Assembly (NCBI RefSeq): GCF_003691365.1
Contig: NZ_CP033087.1
Location: forward strand, 1,068,501 to 1,132,500
DNA: 64,000 nt
Direction of reading: 5' to 3'
DNA from: Commensalibacter melissae
GTDB lineage: Bacteria > Pseudomonadota > Alphaproteobacteria > Acetobacterales > Acetobacteraceae
Shown: positions 13,611 to 22,685 of the stretch, one piece after another
Position numbering within the stretch: the first letter of the stretch is position 1
Layout of the letters: each line of letters opens with the position of its first letter
Translations under genes and position numbers: made by a program
The notes under the pieces: generated by a model
Told to the model about the DNA's origin: nothing
The model's input: the letters and a program-made list of their open reading frames with translations, nothing else
Databases searched by the model: none

Positions 13611-15026
13611 TTAGACCATTTCTTCAGGAATGGAAATACATTCACATAACGTGGAAAGATTATCTGGATTTACATTTGATAGAAAAGGCACTTGTCCCAA
13701 AATCTTGACTTTTCCATGACTTATTATAGAATTTTTACAATCTTCGTTCAACGGGCCATTTAAAATTACCCCTGAAATTTTTATATTTCTATTTCTTAAA
13801 GCCTCGATTGTCATTAAAGTATGATTCAATGTTCCCAAAATAGTCCGGGCTACAACTATAACAGGTAAATTAATCTTTTCAATAAGATCAATGATAAACA
13901 AATGATCATTGATAGGTACAAAAATCCCACCCGCTCCTTCAACTATGTATTTGTTTTCTTGTTTTAAATCAGATACATTCACGTGATCAAGGCTTAATTC
14001 ACGATTTTCCAGTCTTGCAGCATCTTCAGGAGATAAAGGTGCTTGCAATTTTATAATTGGGGATAAATATTGTGTCTCGGAAAGTTCGGCTAAATGGCAA
14101 ACTGTATCTGTATCTCCAATATCGCAATTTAAACCTGTTTGAATAGGTTTCCAATAAACCGCATTTAGCAATTTTGTTAAACATGCAGAAATTAGTGTTT
14201 TTCCAATATCTGTATCAGTTCCCGTAACAAAAAAACCTTTAGCGGAAAATTTACGGAAAACACCATAGGCTATATGATAAGAACAATAATTGTAATTTTT
14301 ACTAAAATCAGAAAGAACTTTCTTAAACTGAGATAACTTCAAGGGTTTTGAGGTTTCGAGAGGAACAGAAGCTCCTATAGAACGAAGTCCTTTGAAAAAA
14401 TCAATTGCTGTGTCAAATTGAACAATGATCTCATCAGTTTCCCAACGACCGGTTCCTGTTTCTGGCCAAACTGATTGAATAGATTCAATTGATGGATAAG
14501 TCTGTAAATTACAGCTAAAATCATTGTCGTTATAGATAGAACGCCATTCTTTAAACGTTTCAAACGTTAGGGTAGAACAAATCAAATAGCCATTTTGTTT
14601 CAAATAATTTGTAAGAGTCCTGATTGCACTTGCAACATTATCAAACCATTGGAAAGTCAGGCTTGAACAAATCAAATCATATTTTTCATCCAATTCTGGA
14701 TATTCACCATCCATAAGCTTAAATGTTAAATCGTATTTATGGTTTTTGAACTTATTTTTTGCACGATTCAGCATTTCAGGTGATATATCTGTCAATACAA
14801 AATGTGCATCAGGAAAAAAATCGATAAGATATTGAGTTAATAATCCAGTTCCACAACCAATTTCAAGAATTGATATTTTTTCTTTACGATTGACTGATGT
14901 TCTGTATTGTTTCCGAATACAATCAGACAATTTTTTCGCAACAATTTTTTGTATTGAGGCAAATTTTTCATATTGATCCGCCTGATCAAAAGCTTTGATT
15001 ATTTTTTCTTTATAATTTCTAGACAT
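13611..15026 (-). CDS. bioC-bioD: BioC-BioD fusion: malonyl-ACP methyltransferase + dethiobiotin synthetase
   Basis: One uninterrupted 471-aa frame joins two biotin enzymes. Residues 1 to about 260 are a BioC-type SAM methyltransferase with motif I ILEIGCGTGLLTQYL (53-67) and the LICSSLTFQW motif; BioC methylates malonyl-ACP to start pimeloyl synthesis. Residues about 263-471 are BioD, with the P-loop GTDTDIGKT (269-277), YWKPIQTG (291-298) and VEGAGGIFVPI; BioD closes the ureido ring of dethiobiotin. The enzymes act at opposite ends of the pathway. There is almost no linker. The ATG overlaps the end of the bioH-like gene by 8 bases, giving the order bioF-bioH-bioCD. Confidence 0.93.
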   Translation of the reverse strand: MSRNYKEKIIKAFDQADQYEKFASIQKIVAKKLSDCIRKQYRTSVNRKEKISILEIGCGTGLLTQYLIDFFPDAHFVLTDISPEMLNRAKNKFKNHKYDLTFKLMDGEYPELDEKYDLICSSLTFQWFDNVASAIRTLTNYLKQNGYLICSTLTFETFKEWRSIYNDNDFSCNLQTYPSIESIQSVWPETGTGRWETDEIIVQFDTAIDFFKGLRSIGASVPLETSKPLKLSQFKKVLSDFSKNYNYCSYHIAYGVFRKFSAKGFFVTGTDTDIGKTLISACLTKLLNAVYWKPIQTGLNCDIGDTDTVCHLAELSETQYLSPIIKLQAPLSPEDAARLENRELSLDHVNVSDLKQENKYIVEGAGGIFVPINDHLFIIDLIEKINLPVIVVARTILGTLNHTLMTIEALRNRNIKISGVILNGPLNEDCKNSIISHGKVKILGQVPFLSNVNPDNLSTLCECISIPEEMV

Positions 15027-15684
15027 TATTTATAAGTTCTCTGATGATTTCCGCACAGGCATTCGTTTTTGATAAAGGCAATATATGTGTATCATCGTCA
15101 AGCCACAAATAGTTGCACTCTTGAAATGATTGTATGGTCATGGTTTCATTAACAACAGGATCTTTTTTTGAAGCTATAATTGTGAGTTTATTTCTGATCT
15201 GTGGAATGATACCTCGAACATCCCCAAATTTAAGAAATTCAAGTCCTTTTTGCAATTCTTCAATATTAAAGCTGGGCAAAAAATTTACTACTTGACCACA
15301 TTGCTGATAAAACTGTTTCATTATAAGATTTGAATCAGTGGATAATCCTCTGGACATACGATCCAGAACCCTTGATGCCACACCTTTCGGAAATGTAGGA
15401 TCTCTGGAAAATCTGGCGAAACTGTTAATAGCCACGTAATATTTGAAACGAAAAGAAAAATTTTTTAAGAGATATAAAAAACCTAAAGAGTGTCCTACAG
15501 CAATATATTTCTCTTGTAAGTTTAAAATTGATTTAAGATTACAATTTTTATCCGTGTTTTTCCCTATAAAACCCAAATCAATTGTTTCTGAGTGGTATTC
15601 TTTTAGATTATTTTGTAATTTTTGCCAAAATGATGATGAATATCCCCATCCATGGACAAATAGCAAACGATAATTATTTTTCAT
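15019..15684 (-). CDS. bioH: BioH-like pimeloyl-ACP methyl ester esterase
   Basis: A 221-aa alpha/beta hydrolase. It starts with LLFVHGWGYSSSFW, close to the HGWG oxyanion region of BioH, and has the nucleophile elbow GHSLG with S66. A likely acid is the Asp in SKKDPVV, and the His is in DDDTHILPLS near the C-terminus. Its position between bioF and the bioC-bioD fusion supports the job of removing the methyl group from pimeloyl-ACP methyl ester. The ATG lies 2 bases after the bioF stop; an in-frame TTG at 15690 is less likely. BioG-type esterases are an alternative, but the HGWG and GHSLG motifs favour BioH. Confidence 0.82.
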   Translation of the reverse strand: MKNNYRLLFVHGWGYSSSFWQKLQNNLKEYHSETIDLGFIGKNTDKNCNLKSILNLQEKYIAVGHSLGFLYLLKNFSFRFKYYVAINSFARFSRDPTFPKGVASRVLDRMSRGLSTDSNLIMKQFYQQCGQVVNFLPSFNIEELQKGLEFLKFGDVRGIIPQIRNKLTIIASKKDPVVNETMTIQSFQECNYLWLDDDTHILPLSKTNACAEIIRELINNV

Positions 15685-15686
15685 GA

Positions 15687-16859
15687 TCAATGAATTGAAA
15701 TTAAATCAATTGAATGAAAAGATTTTAGTAAATACTCTATTTCATCCTCTCGATGACCTGCACTAAGAGTCAATCGTAAACGACTTCCATGAGAGGGAAC
15801 GGTGGGTGGACGAATTGGGGTAATCCAGATATTTTTTTCTTTCAAAGCATTTGCCATTAATTGGGCCTTTATTGGTGATCCAACAATAACAGGAATTATA
15901 TGTGAAATAGACTGACCACATTGATATCCCAGTGACTCTAATTGTTTTCTAACCTTTTCAGACTGTTTAACCAAAAAGGCACGTTGGTTTGTTAATGAAG
16001 GCATTAATTCTAGTGCTGCCTCGATGCTACCCATTACGGCGGCGGGCAATGCAGTCGTGTGAATAAAAGCAGAACAAAAATTCACCAGCCATTCACATAA
16101 ATCTCTGGATCCAGCTATATAGGCCCCAAAACTTCCCCACGCTTTACTAAATGTTCCCATCGTTAAATCAGCAAAGGCAGGGGCCAATCCCTCGCCTTTA
16201 CTTCCAAATATTCCGGTTGCATGTGCGTCATCTAGAAATAAAAAGGCATTAAATTGGTCGGCAACTGATCTTAATCTTTTCAAGTCACAGACATCGCCAT
16301 CCATACTGAATATGGTTTCCGTTAAAATTATTCTTGAACCTTTTTCCCCCTCAATTTTTTTCAACCGTGTTTGTAGATGGTCAAGATCATTGTGATTGAA
16401 ACGGATCTGTTTAACTTGACCAGCTTTGCATCCATAATGCAAACTGGCATGATTCAATTTATCCGTAAATACCCATACTGGTTTTGGAAAATTTTCAATG
16501 AGTGAAGCAACAACCCCAACATTTGCCTGCCAACCAGATGGAAATATTAATGCCGCTTCAGTTCCTAGAAAATTAGCTAGTTTCTCCTCAATTTTACCAT
16601 AATATGAAGCATTGGACGTAATTAATCTGGATGCCCCGCTTCCAGTACCATATTGTCTTAAAAACTCCTCACCTTTAATTTTTAAATTTGCATTGTTTGA
16701 TAATCCCAGATAATCATTACTGGAAAAATTTATATAACTTTTACCCTTATTTTTTATATGTAATGAATCAATTATTTCAAACGTTGGCAATTCTCTTTTT
16801 AAATCCTCTTTAGCTCTTTTGTCTAATTCCCGAGAAAAAAAAATATCAAATCGATTCAT
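15687..16859 (-). CDS. bioF: 8-amino-7-oxononanoate synthase
   Basis: PLP enzyme that condenses pimeloyl-ACP with alanine. The 390-aa protein has the glycine-rich YGTGSGASRLITS segment, DDAHATGIFG and the Schiff-base lysine at about K239 in GTFSKAWGSFGAYI. Length is typical. It is the first gene of the minus-strand biotin unit and diverges from bioA across 76 bp, which must contain both promoters. I saw no convincing BirA-type palindrome in that gap. Confidence 0.95.
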   Translation of the reverse strand: MNRFDIFFSRELDKRAKEDLKRELPTFEIIDSLHIKNKGKSYINFSSNDYLGLSNNANLKIKGEEFLRQYGTGSGASRLITSNASYYGKIEEKLANFLGTEAALIFPSGWQANVGVVASLIENFPKPVWVFTDKLNHASLHYGCKAGQVKQIRFNHNDLDHLQTRLKKIEGEKGSRIILTETIFSMDGDVCDLKRLRSVADQFNAFLFLDDAHATGIFGSKGEGLAPAFADLTMGTFSKAWGSFGAYIAGSRDLCEWLVNFCSAFIHTTALPAAVMGSIEAALELMPSLTNQRAFLVKQSEKVRKQLESLGYQCGQSISHIIPVIVGSPIKAQLMANALKEKNIWITPIRPPTVPSHGSRLRLTLSAGHREDEIEYLLKSFHSIDLISIH

Positions 16860-16935
16860 TAAGTTAGTCTTTTCAAATTTTAAAATTTTTGTTTAGTTAT
16901 GCAAACTCTACCTTAACAATTATAGGCAAAATCCC

Positions 16936-18186
16936 ATGTTTCATTCAACTTTAAAAAATATATGGTTACCCTATACGCAAATGAATAATTGTAATGCCCC
17001 AATTGTTGCAAAAGCCACGCATGGAAGTACAATTATCCTAAATGATGGAGCTAAATTGATTGATGGTATTGCTTCATGGTGGACAGCCTGTCACGGGTAT
17101 AATCACCCACATATTATCAAAACGGTAAAAAAACAACTTGAACTAATGCCTCATATTATGTTTGGTGGCATTATTCATCAACCTGCAATTGATTTGGCAA
17201 AACATCTGGCAAACCTGTTGCCTGGAGATTTAAACAAAGTTTTTTTTTCTGAATCAGGCTCCGTATCTGTGGAAGTGGCACTAAAAATTGCAGCCCAATT
17301 CTGGTTAAACCAAAATAACAATATCAAAAACAAAATAATTTCTTTTCATGGTGGATATCATGGTGATACCATGGCGACAATGGCGGTTTGTGATCCTGAA
17401 GAAGGAATGCATAATTTATTCAAGAATATTATTCCCCACCAATACAACATTCCTTTGCCTGATACCTCGGAGAAACAAAAGGATTTCATTCAGTTTCTAG
17501 AAAAGCATCATAAAACCATTGCTGCAATTTTAATTGAACCTTTGATACAGGGAGCTGGAGGCATGTTATTTCATTCTCCAGAAATTTTAAGATTTTTGCG
17601 AAAACAAGCTGATCATTTTGAAATTTTATTGATATTTGACGAAATTTTTACCGGATTTGGCAGAACGGGAAGTTTTTTTGCCTGTGAACAGGCAGATGTC
17701 ATTCCGGATATTATTACACTTTCGAAAGCATTAAGTGGAGGCACGATGGCATTGGCTGCAACCATTGCGAAAGAATATATATTTGACGGGTTTTTATCTG
17801 ATAGTGATCAACATGCCCTGATGCATGGACCAACATTTATGGCTAATCCCCTGGCCTGTTCCGCTGCCAATGCATCCTTGGAAGTTTTTGATCAATACAA
17901 TTGGAAGAATGCAGTCAGTTCCATTGAAAGACAAATGAAAAAAGAATTAACACAATGTAAAAATTTAAAAAATGTCAAGGATGTTAGGATAAAAGGGGCC
18001 GTTGCCGTTGTTGAGTTATACAATATTTCAAACTTAAACCGTCTAAAGACAAAATTTATCCAACAGAATGTATGGATACGTCCCTTCAGAAATATCGTTT
18101 ATCTTACACCCTCTTTCACCATAACACCTGAAGAATTATCCTTGTTAACTAATTCAATATATGATGTGATCAAACATGAATATTAA
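16936..18186 (+). CDS. bioA: Adenosylmethionine-8-amino-7-oxononanoate aminotransferase
   Basis: Class III PLP aminotransferase making 7,8-diaminononanoate. The 416-aa protein has the N-terminal IWLPYTQM motif with WWTACHGYNHP, FDEIFTGFGRTG, the PLP lysine at K264 in LSKALSGG, and HGPTFMANPLACSAA. These match BioA rather than other class III enzymes. It is divergent from bioF and converges on the lipoprotein gene with a 4-bp overlap of stop codons. With bioF, bioH and bioC-bioD it leaves only bioB missing from the locus. Confidence 0.95.
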   Translation: MFHSTLKNIWLPYTQMNNCNAPIVAKATHGSTIILNDGAKLIDGIASWWTACHGYNHPHIIKTVKKQLELMPHIMFGGIIHQPAIDLAKHLANLLPGDLNKVFFSESGSVSVEVALKIAAQFWLNQNNNIKNKIISFHGGYHGDTMATMAVCDPEEGMHNLFKNIIPHQYNIPLPDTSEKQKDFIQFLEKHHKTIAAILIEPLIQGAGGMLFHSPEILRFLRKQADHFEILLIFDEIFTGFGRTGSFFACEQADVIPDIITLSKALSGGTMALAATIAKEYIFDGFLSDSDQHALMHGPTFMANPLACSAANASLEVFDQYNWKNAVSSIERQMKKELTQCKNLKNVKDVRIKGAVAVVELYNISNLNRLKTKFIQQNVWIRPFRNIVYLTPSFTITPEELSLLTNSIYDVIKHEY

Positions 18187-18815
18187 TTTTCACCATCATT
18201 TTTTGATGATTTATTTTTACCTCTTTTATTTTCATTTTTAGATGTCGGCAATTGGCTATCCGGGATAATCTTTACAACACCCCTGGAATTGATAATGGTA
18301 CTGGTTCCATCCCCATTCGGAACGATTACTGGAGCGTCCTTACCTTTTTCAATATATTTCGCTCCCTGATCCTTAATTGAGTCAGGCAGCCTTCCATTGA
18401 TGAAATCCGTCATTCCATTTTTGATCTGATATTGTTCCCCTAGATTCAGATTACCATCTTCTGGAAAATCAACAGGAACAGATTGCTTATTGATTTGATC
18501 ATGCGTTACGCTGTCTACATCACCACCTGCCGCTCTACTGTAATCTGATAGGGAGAAACTTTTATCATCACTCGCAACATCACTCAACGTAGGTAATGCA
18601 GGAGGACGAGAGGGCCAAATATTTTCACTTTGAGGTAACAAAGGGGTTGTAGCTATCGCCATATTGCCTTTTACCCTTTGCATATTTTCCGCATATCCTT
18701 CTGGAGCCTCGGGATTATTTCCTGGTAAAGAAACGGTATCATCAAAAAATTTATCTATCCCGGAACACCCACTTAATATCAAAAATGTGGTAATAAGTGC
18801 AGCATAATTCCGCAT
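18183..18815 (-). CDS. Hypothetical lipoprotein
   Basis: A 210-aa protein with a lipoprotein signal: a charged start, a hydrophobic core and the lipobox LSGC with the lipidated Cys at residue 17. The mature part is polar and proline-rich in the middle, with a short hydrophobic C-terminal segment (VIVPNGDGTSTIINSRGVVK) and a basic, Ser/Asn-rich tail. I do not recognise a domain. No Asp follows the Cys, so outer-membrane sorting is likely by the Lol rule. It has an independent position 85 bp beyond the pgsA stop on the same strand. Confidence 0.8.
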   Translation of the reverse strand: MRNYAALITTFLILSGCSGIDKFFDDTVSLPGNNPEAPEGYAENMQRVKGNMAIATTPLLPQSENIWPSRPPALPTLSDVASDDKSFSLSDYSRAAGGDVDSVTHDQINKQSVPVDFPEDGNLNLGEQYQIKNGMTDFINGRLPDSIKDQGAKYIEKGKDAPVIVPNGDGTSTIINSRGVVKIIPDSQLPTSKNENKRGKNKSSKNDGEN

Positions 18816-18900
18816 GATTGTTCTCCATCCGTTTTAAAAATTTGATGATACATAATTTAAAAAAATACATATCCAACAAGATAATTCAAATATAAGCTTT

Positions 18901-19479
18901 TTAAAAATCCGTTTTATTAATAAATCTGATACCCGTATGAATATAACCCCAACCCGTAATAATCGTTAAAATTGCCGCAATCCATAATAATATCGATCCA
19001 ATAACATTAACCGGAAACCAGTTAATGTTCAATAATTCTGCACTGCTATCTCCAGCAAGTAAAAAACCAATAGCCACCATTTGAAAAGTTGTTTTCCATT
19101 TTGCCAGTTTTGTGACTGGTAGGCTGATCTCGAAAGAGGAAAGATATTCTCTTAATCCGCTGACCAGTATTTCTCTTGCCAAGATAATCATTGCAGGAAT
19201 CAGTCCACCGTATGGAAGACGATCGTAACCAGCCATAACAATCAATATGATACCCACCAGTAATTTATCCGCAATGGGATCAAACATTTTTCCAAAGTCG
19301 GAAAGCTGTTGCCATGCACGGGCAAGCTTACCGTCTAAATAATCCGTAATACCAGCGATAATAAATAGTATACAGGCCAATAAATCTGTTACCGGCTTAT
19401 GAACCATTACAAGAACAGCCACCAATGGTATTATAATTATACGGGACAAGGTAAGACAATTAGGTAAATTATAAAACAT
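18901..19479 (-). CDS. pgsA: CDP-diacylglycerol-glycerol-3-phosphate 3-phosphatidyltransferase
   Basis: Inner-membrane enzyme that makes phosphatidylglycerophosphate for phosphatidylglycerol and cardiolipin. The 192-aa protein has about five hydrophobic segments and a complete CDP-alcohol phosphotransferase motif DG-X2-AR-X8-G-X3-D-X3-D, visible as DYLDGKLAR followed by GKMFDPIADK. It lies 94 bp downstream of uvrC on the same strand; the uvrC-pgsA pairing is common in proteobacteria. Confidence 0.94.
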   Translation of the reverse strand: MFYNLPNCLTLSRIIIIPLVAVLVMVHKPVTDLLACILFIIAGITDYLDGKLARAWQQLSDFGKMFDPIADKLLVGIILIVMAGYDRLPYGGLIPAMIILAREILVSGLREYLSSFEISLPVTKLAKWKTTFQMVAIGFLLAGDSSAELLNINWFPVNVIGSILLWIAAILTIITGWGYIHTGIRFINKTDF

Positions 19480-19573
19480 TTCTATTTAGGATCACGGCTG
19501 AACATTTATCAAAATAGTTATTTAACATTTTATAAAAAAAATGGAATAAAAAATATATATTTTCTTATATTTG

Positions 19574-21436
19574 TTACTTATATACACCAGGTCTAAAATA
19601 ATCATATATTGATTCAGCCAAAACTCTATTAATACCTGGAATATTTTCTAAATCCGCAACACTGGCCTCTTTAACGGCGCTGGCAGAACCAAAATGGTTT
19701 AGTAGATTACGTTTTCTCTTATTACCTATACCCGGAATTGAATCCAGTTCGGATTTTTCTATGCTTTTTAATCTTCCCCCTCTATGAGTAGTAATGGCAA
19801 ATCGATGCGCCTCATCTCTTAATCGTTGCAGATAATACAGAACAGGATCTCTTTCAGACAATTGAAAAGGATTTTGATCACGTGTAAAAAACCACTCTCT
19901 CCCTGCATTCCGGTCCGGTCCTTTGGCAATACTGACCAAAGCGACATTTTCAATCCCGAGCTCTTTCAAAATTGCATCAACAGCCGAAAACTGTCCCGCA
20001 CCACCATCTATTAACAGTAAATCAGGGAAATTCTGCCAATCAGCAATTTTACCCTTGTTAAAACGTCTGAATAAAACCTCACGCATCATACCAAAGTCAT
20101 CTCCAGGGGTGATATCAGATTTAATTGAAAATTTACGATAACCAGACTTAATAAAACCTTCAGGTCCAGCCACAACCATTGCCCCATATGCATTGGTACC
20201 CATTATGTGACTATTATCGTAAATCTCAATTCTTTTCGGAATATCAGACAGATTAAAAATATCACGAACCTGTTCTAATAATTTTGTTTGTGATGCAGTT
20301 TCAGCCAATTTCCGATCAAGCGCCATATGAGCATTATGTACCGCATGATCAACAACAGCCCTTTTCTCCCCTATTTTTGGCACATACAAACTTACCCTTT
20401 TCGATGCCCTCATACTTAATGCCTTACTCATCAGCGCTTGGTCAGATAATTTAATATTCATGTATATTTGTGATGGCGGCGGTTTATTTTCATAGAATTG
20501 TCCCAAAAAGGCATCCAAAATTTCTTCGGGGCTTTGATCCTCTGTTTGTATCGGGAATAAAGCACGATTGCCATTATTTCTTCCTCCCCTAATAAAAAAC
20601 ACCTGAATGCAGGTTAGATAACCCTTTTGCGCAAATGCTATTATATCAGCGTTGTCAATTGTTGCAGGATTAATTACTCCATTTGTTTGAACATAGGTAA
20701 AGGCCCGAATACGATCACGCATCACCGCAGCACGTTCAAAATCCAATTGCTCTGACGCCTTTTCCATTTCGGTAGCCAATTGCTGCTGAATAATGTTTGT
20801 TTCTCCAGAAAGAAATGATTTTGCTTGATTTATAAGATCATCATAATCTGTTTTACTAACGCGATCATCACAAGGACCAGAACATCGTTTGATCTGATAA
20901 AGCAAACATGGTCGCTTTCTGGAATTAAAAATACTGTCTTCACAACTTCTTAGCAGAAATATTTTCTGTAAAAGTTCAAGAGTCTGATTGACTGCCCCAA
21001 CCGAAGCAAACGGCCCCCAATAGTAATTTTTCTTGGATATTTTTCCCCGATGTTTATCAATTCTAGACCATTTTTCTTTTGTTATAACTAACCAAGGGTA
21101 TGATTTATCATCCCTCAACAAAATATTATATCGTGGTTTAAGACTTTTAATCAGATTGGCTTCAAGTAGTAGAGCCTCAGCTTCCGTATAGGTGGTTATA
21201 ATTTCCATGGAAGTCGTTTGCAAAATCATTTTACGTATACGCTCGGTCAATTGTGTCAAGCGTGTATAGGAGGATACGCGTTTTTTTAAATTTTTTGCTT
21301 TACCAACATATAAAACTTCCCCTTTTTCATTAAGCATACGATAAACCCCTGCCGTTTCGGGCATTGTTTTCAAAGCATGCTTAATTGCTTTTGTACCCTT
21401 ATACGAATCCAAAGTTTTGTAATCATGAAGTTTCAT
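19574..21436 (-). CDS. uvrC: UvrABC excinuclease subunit C
   Basis: Makes both incisions around UvrB-marked DNA damage in nucleotide excision repair. The 620-aa protein has the GIY-YIG domain ([22 protein letters not shown]) at about residues 28-50. A cysteine-bearing region with [15 protein letters not shown] follows, then a UvrB-binding UVR segment ([14 protein letters not shown]), an RNase H-like endonuclease domain with [11 protein letters not shown], and tandem helix-hairpin-helix motifs at the end. It is complete and typical. It diverges from xth, so two DNA repair genes flank the 450-bp gap. Confidence 0.97.
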   Translation of the reverse strand: MKLHDYKTLDSYKGTKAIKHALKTMPETAGVYRMLNEKGEVLYVGKAKNLKKRVSSYTRLTQLTERIRKMILQTTSMEIITTYTEAEALLLEANLIKSLKPRYNILLRDDKSYPWLVITKEKWSRIDKHRGKISKKNYYWGPFASVGAVNQTLELLQKIFLLRSCEDSIFNSRKRPCLLYQIKRCSGPCDDRVSKTDYDDLINQAKSFLSGETNIIQQQLATEMEKASEQLDFERAAVMRDRIRAFTYVQTNGVINPATIDNADIIAFAQKGYLTCIQVFFIRGGRNNGNRALFPIQTEDQSPEEILDAFLGQFYENKPPPSQIYMNIKLSDQALMSKALSMRASKRVSLYVPKIGEKRAVVDHAVHNAHMALDRKLAETASQTKLLEQVRDIFNLSDIPKRIEIYDNSHIMGTNAYGAMVVAGPEGFIKSGYRKFSIKSDITPGDDFGMMREVLFRRFNKGKIADWQNFPDLLLIDGGAGQFSAVDAILKELGIENVALVSIAKGPDRNAGREWFFTRDQNPFQLSERDPVLYYLQRLRDEAHRFAITTHRGGRLKSIEKSELDSIPGIGNKRKRNLLNHFGSASAVKEASVADLENIPGINRVLAESIYDYFRPGVYK

Positions 21437-21516
21437 TGCATTTTTTTTACCATCATCACAAATAAGTTCTGTTATCCTTTTATTTTCTAAGACTTATTTT
21501 ACTTCTCCACTGATTT

Positions 21517-21525
21517 TGTGGATAA
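21517..21525 (-). promoter_or_regulatory. DnaA box match
   Basis: Perfect 9-of-9 match to the consensus TTATCCACA on the minus strand (TGTGGATAA on plus), 81 bp upstream of the uvrC start. Confidence 0.5.
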
Positions 21526-21745
21526 CTCTATGGATGAATATCTAATATATGGATGTAAAAGGCAGTTTATCAAGCCCTTATATGTTTTGCCTAATTTTTA
21601 AGCAATTAATATAACTCATTGATTTTCAATCATTTTTATTGTTACATGGAATTATTCAATATTTATAACTAATTTATCACAAACCCTAAAATCACTGTCA
21701 AGTCCAATAGTGGACAAAATAAAAATTTTAATTTCAATAATGTAA

Positions 21746-21754
21746 TTATCCACA
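21746..21754 (+). promoter_or_regulatory. DnaA box match
   Basis: Perfect 9-of-9 match to TTATCCACA on the plus strand, 132 bp upstream of the xth start and 220 bp from the first box, in very AT-rich surroundings. Confidence 0.5.
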
Positions 21755-21886
21755 ATTTTCAATATTAAGATTTATTTATTTTTTACTGGACATTTTCTGA
21801 TTAAATTCCTAAATTGACCTTCTTCTCTTAATTTGAATTTATTTTAAATTATAATCAATTTCCCTTTTCAAATTTGAAATTTCTAT

Positions 21887-22681
21887 ATGCGTATAATTAG
21901 TTGGAACATTAATTCATTAAGGTTACGCTTGCCTTTGTTAAAACAACTGGTAGAATTAGCAAATCCCGATATTTTATGCCTTCAGGAAACAAAAGTCCCT
22001 GATCCTCTTTTTCCCCGATCTGAAATAGAATTACTCGGTTTTCACAATTGTCTTTTTAAAGGAATGAAAAGTTATAACGGCGTTTGTATTTTATCAAAAC
22101 ATCCATTAGGATACCATGTTTCCAACACTATACAATGGTGCGGTAAAAGTGACTGCAGACATATTTCAGTTCAATTCAATTATAAAAATAAAAAAATAAA
22201 CCTTCATAATTTCTATATTCCTGCAGGTGGGGATGAACCTGATCCAACTATAAATCCCAAATTCAAACATAAATTAGATTTCCTGACAGAAACAAAAGAA
22301 TGGTTTTCTCAAAATAAGGAGACCAGTTCAATTCTTGTAGGAGATTTTAATATTGCACCCTTGGAAAATGATGTATGGAACCACAAACAATTATTGAAAA
22401 TTGTCAGTCATACACCCATTGAAACTGAAAAACTCAATCAATGGTTACATACGGGTTATATTGATGCAATGCGTGAAATAATTCCTCCCCACGAAAAACT
22501 ATATACCTGGTGGTCTTATAGAAACCGTAACTGGGAAAAGTCAAACCGGGGAAGAAGGTTGGATCATTTATGGATTTCTCCAGATCTACGATCACACCTA
22601 AAAACAATTCAGGTTTTTAAAGAGGCTAGAAACTGGGACAAACCTTCTGATCATGTCCCAATCATGCTGGAATTAAAATAA
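21887..22681 (+). CDS. xth: Exodeoxyribonuclease III / AP endonuclease
   Basis: Base-excision repair enzyme of the Mg-dependent endonuclease/exonuclease/phosphatase fold. The 264-aa protein has SWNINSLR, the metal-binding Glu in LCLQETKV, GDFNIAP, RRLDHLWIS and the catalytic Asp-His near the end (SDHVPIMLEL). Length is typical. Upstream is the AT-rich gap; downstream it converges on the response regulator with only 4 bp between stop codons. Confidence 0.95.
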   Translation: MRIISWNINSLRLRLPLLKQLVELANPDILCLQETKVPDPLFPRSEIELLGFHNCLFKGMKSYNGVCILSKHPLGYHVSNTIQWCGKSDCRHISVQFNYKNKKINLHNFYIPAGGDEPDPTINPKFKHKLDFLTETKEWFSQNKETSSILVGDFNIAPLENDVWNHKQLLKIVSHTPIETEKLNQWLHTGYIDAMREIIPPHEKLYTWWSYRNRNWEKSNRGRRLDHLWISPDLRSHLKTIQVFKEARNWDKPSDHVPIMLELK

Positions 22682-22685
22682 ATAA

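Larger units (their letters stand above)
21437..21886. other. 450-bp AT-rich intergenic region with DnaA-box matches
   Basis: The longest gene-free stretch in the window, between divergent uvrC and xth. It is strongly AT-rich and has no reading frame I can support. It contains two exact 9-base matches to the DnaA box TTATCCACA, at 21517-21525 on the minus strand and 21746-21754 on the plus strand. A near-match, TTGTCCACT, lies at 21709-21717 on the minus strand, within a small inverted repeat GTCCA-ATAG-TGGAC (21702-21715). The region must also hold the promoters of both flanking genes. It may be a replication origin or a DnaA-responsive regulatory region; the sequence alone cannot decide. 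Confidence 0.5.

Noticed and set aside
16860-16935. BirA or BioR operator between bioF and bioA
   Set aside because: No palindrome close to known consensus could be seen; AT-rich sequence gives only chance matches.
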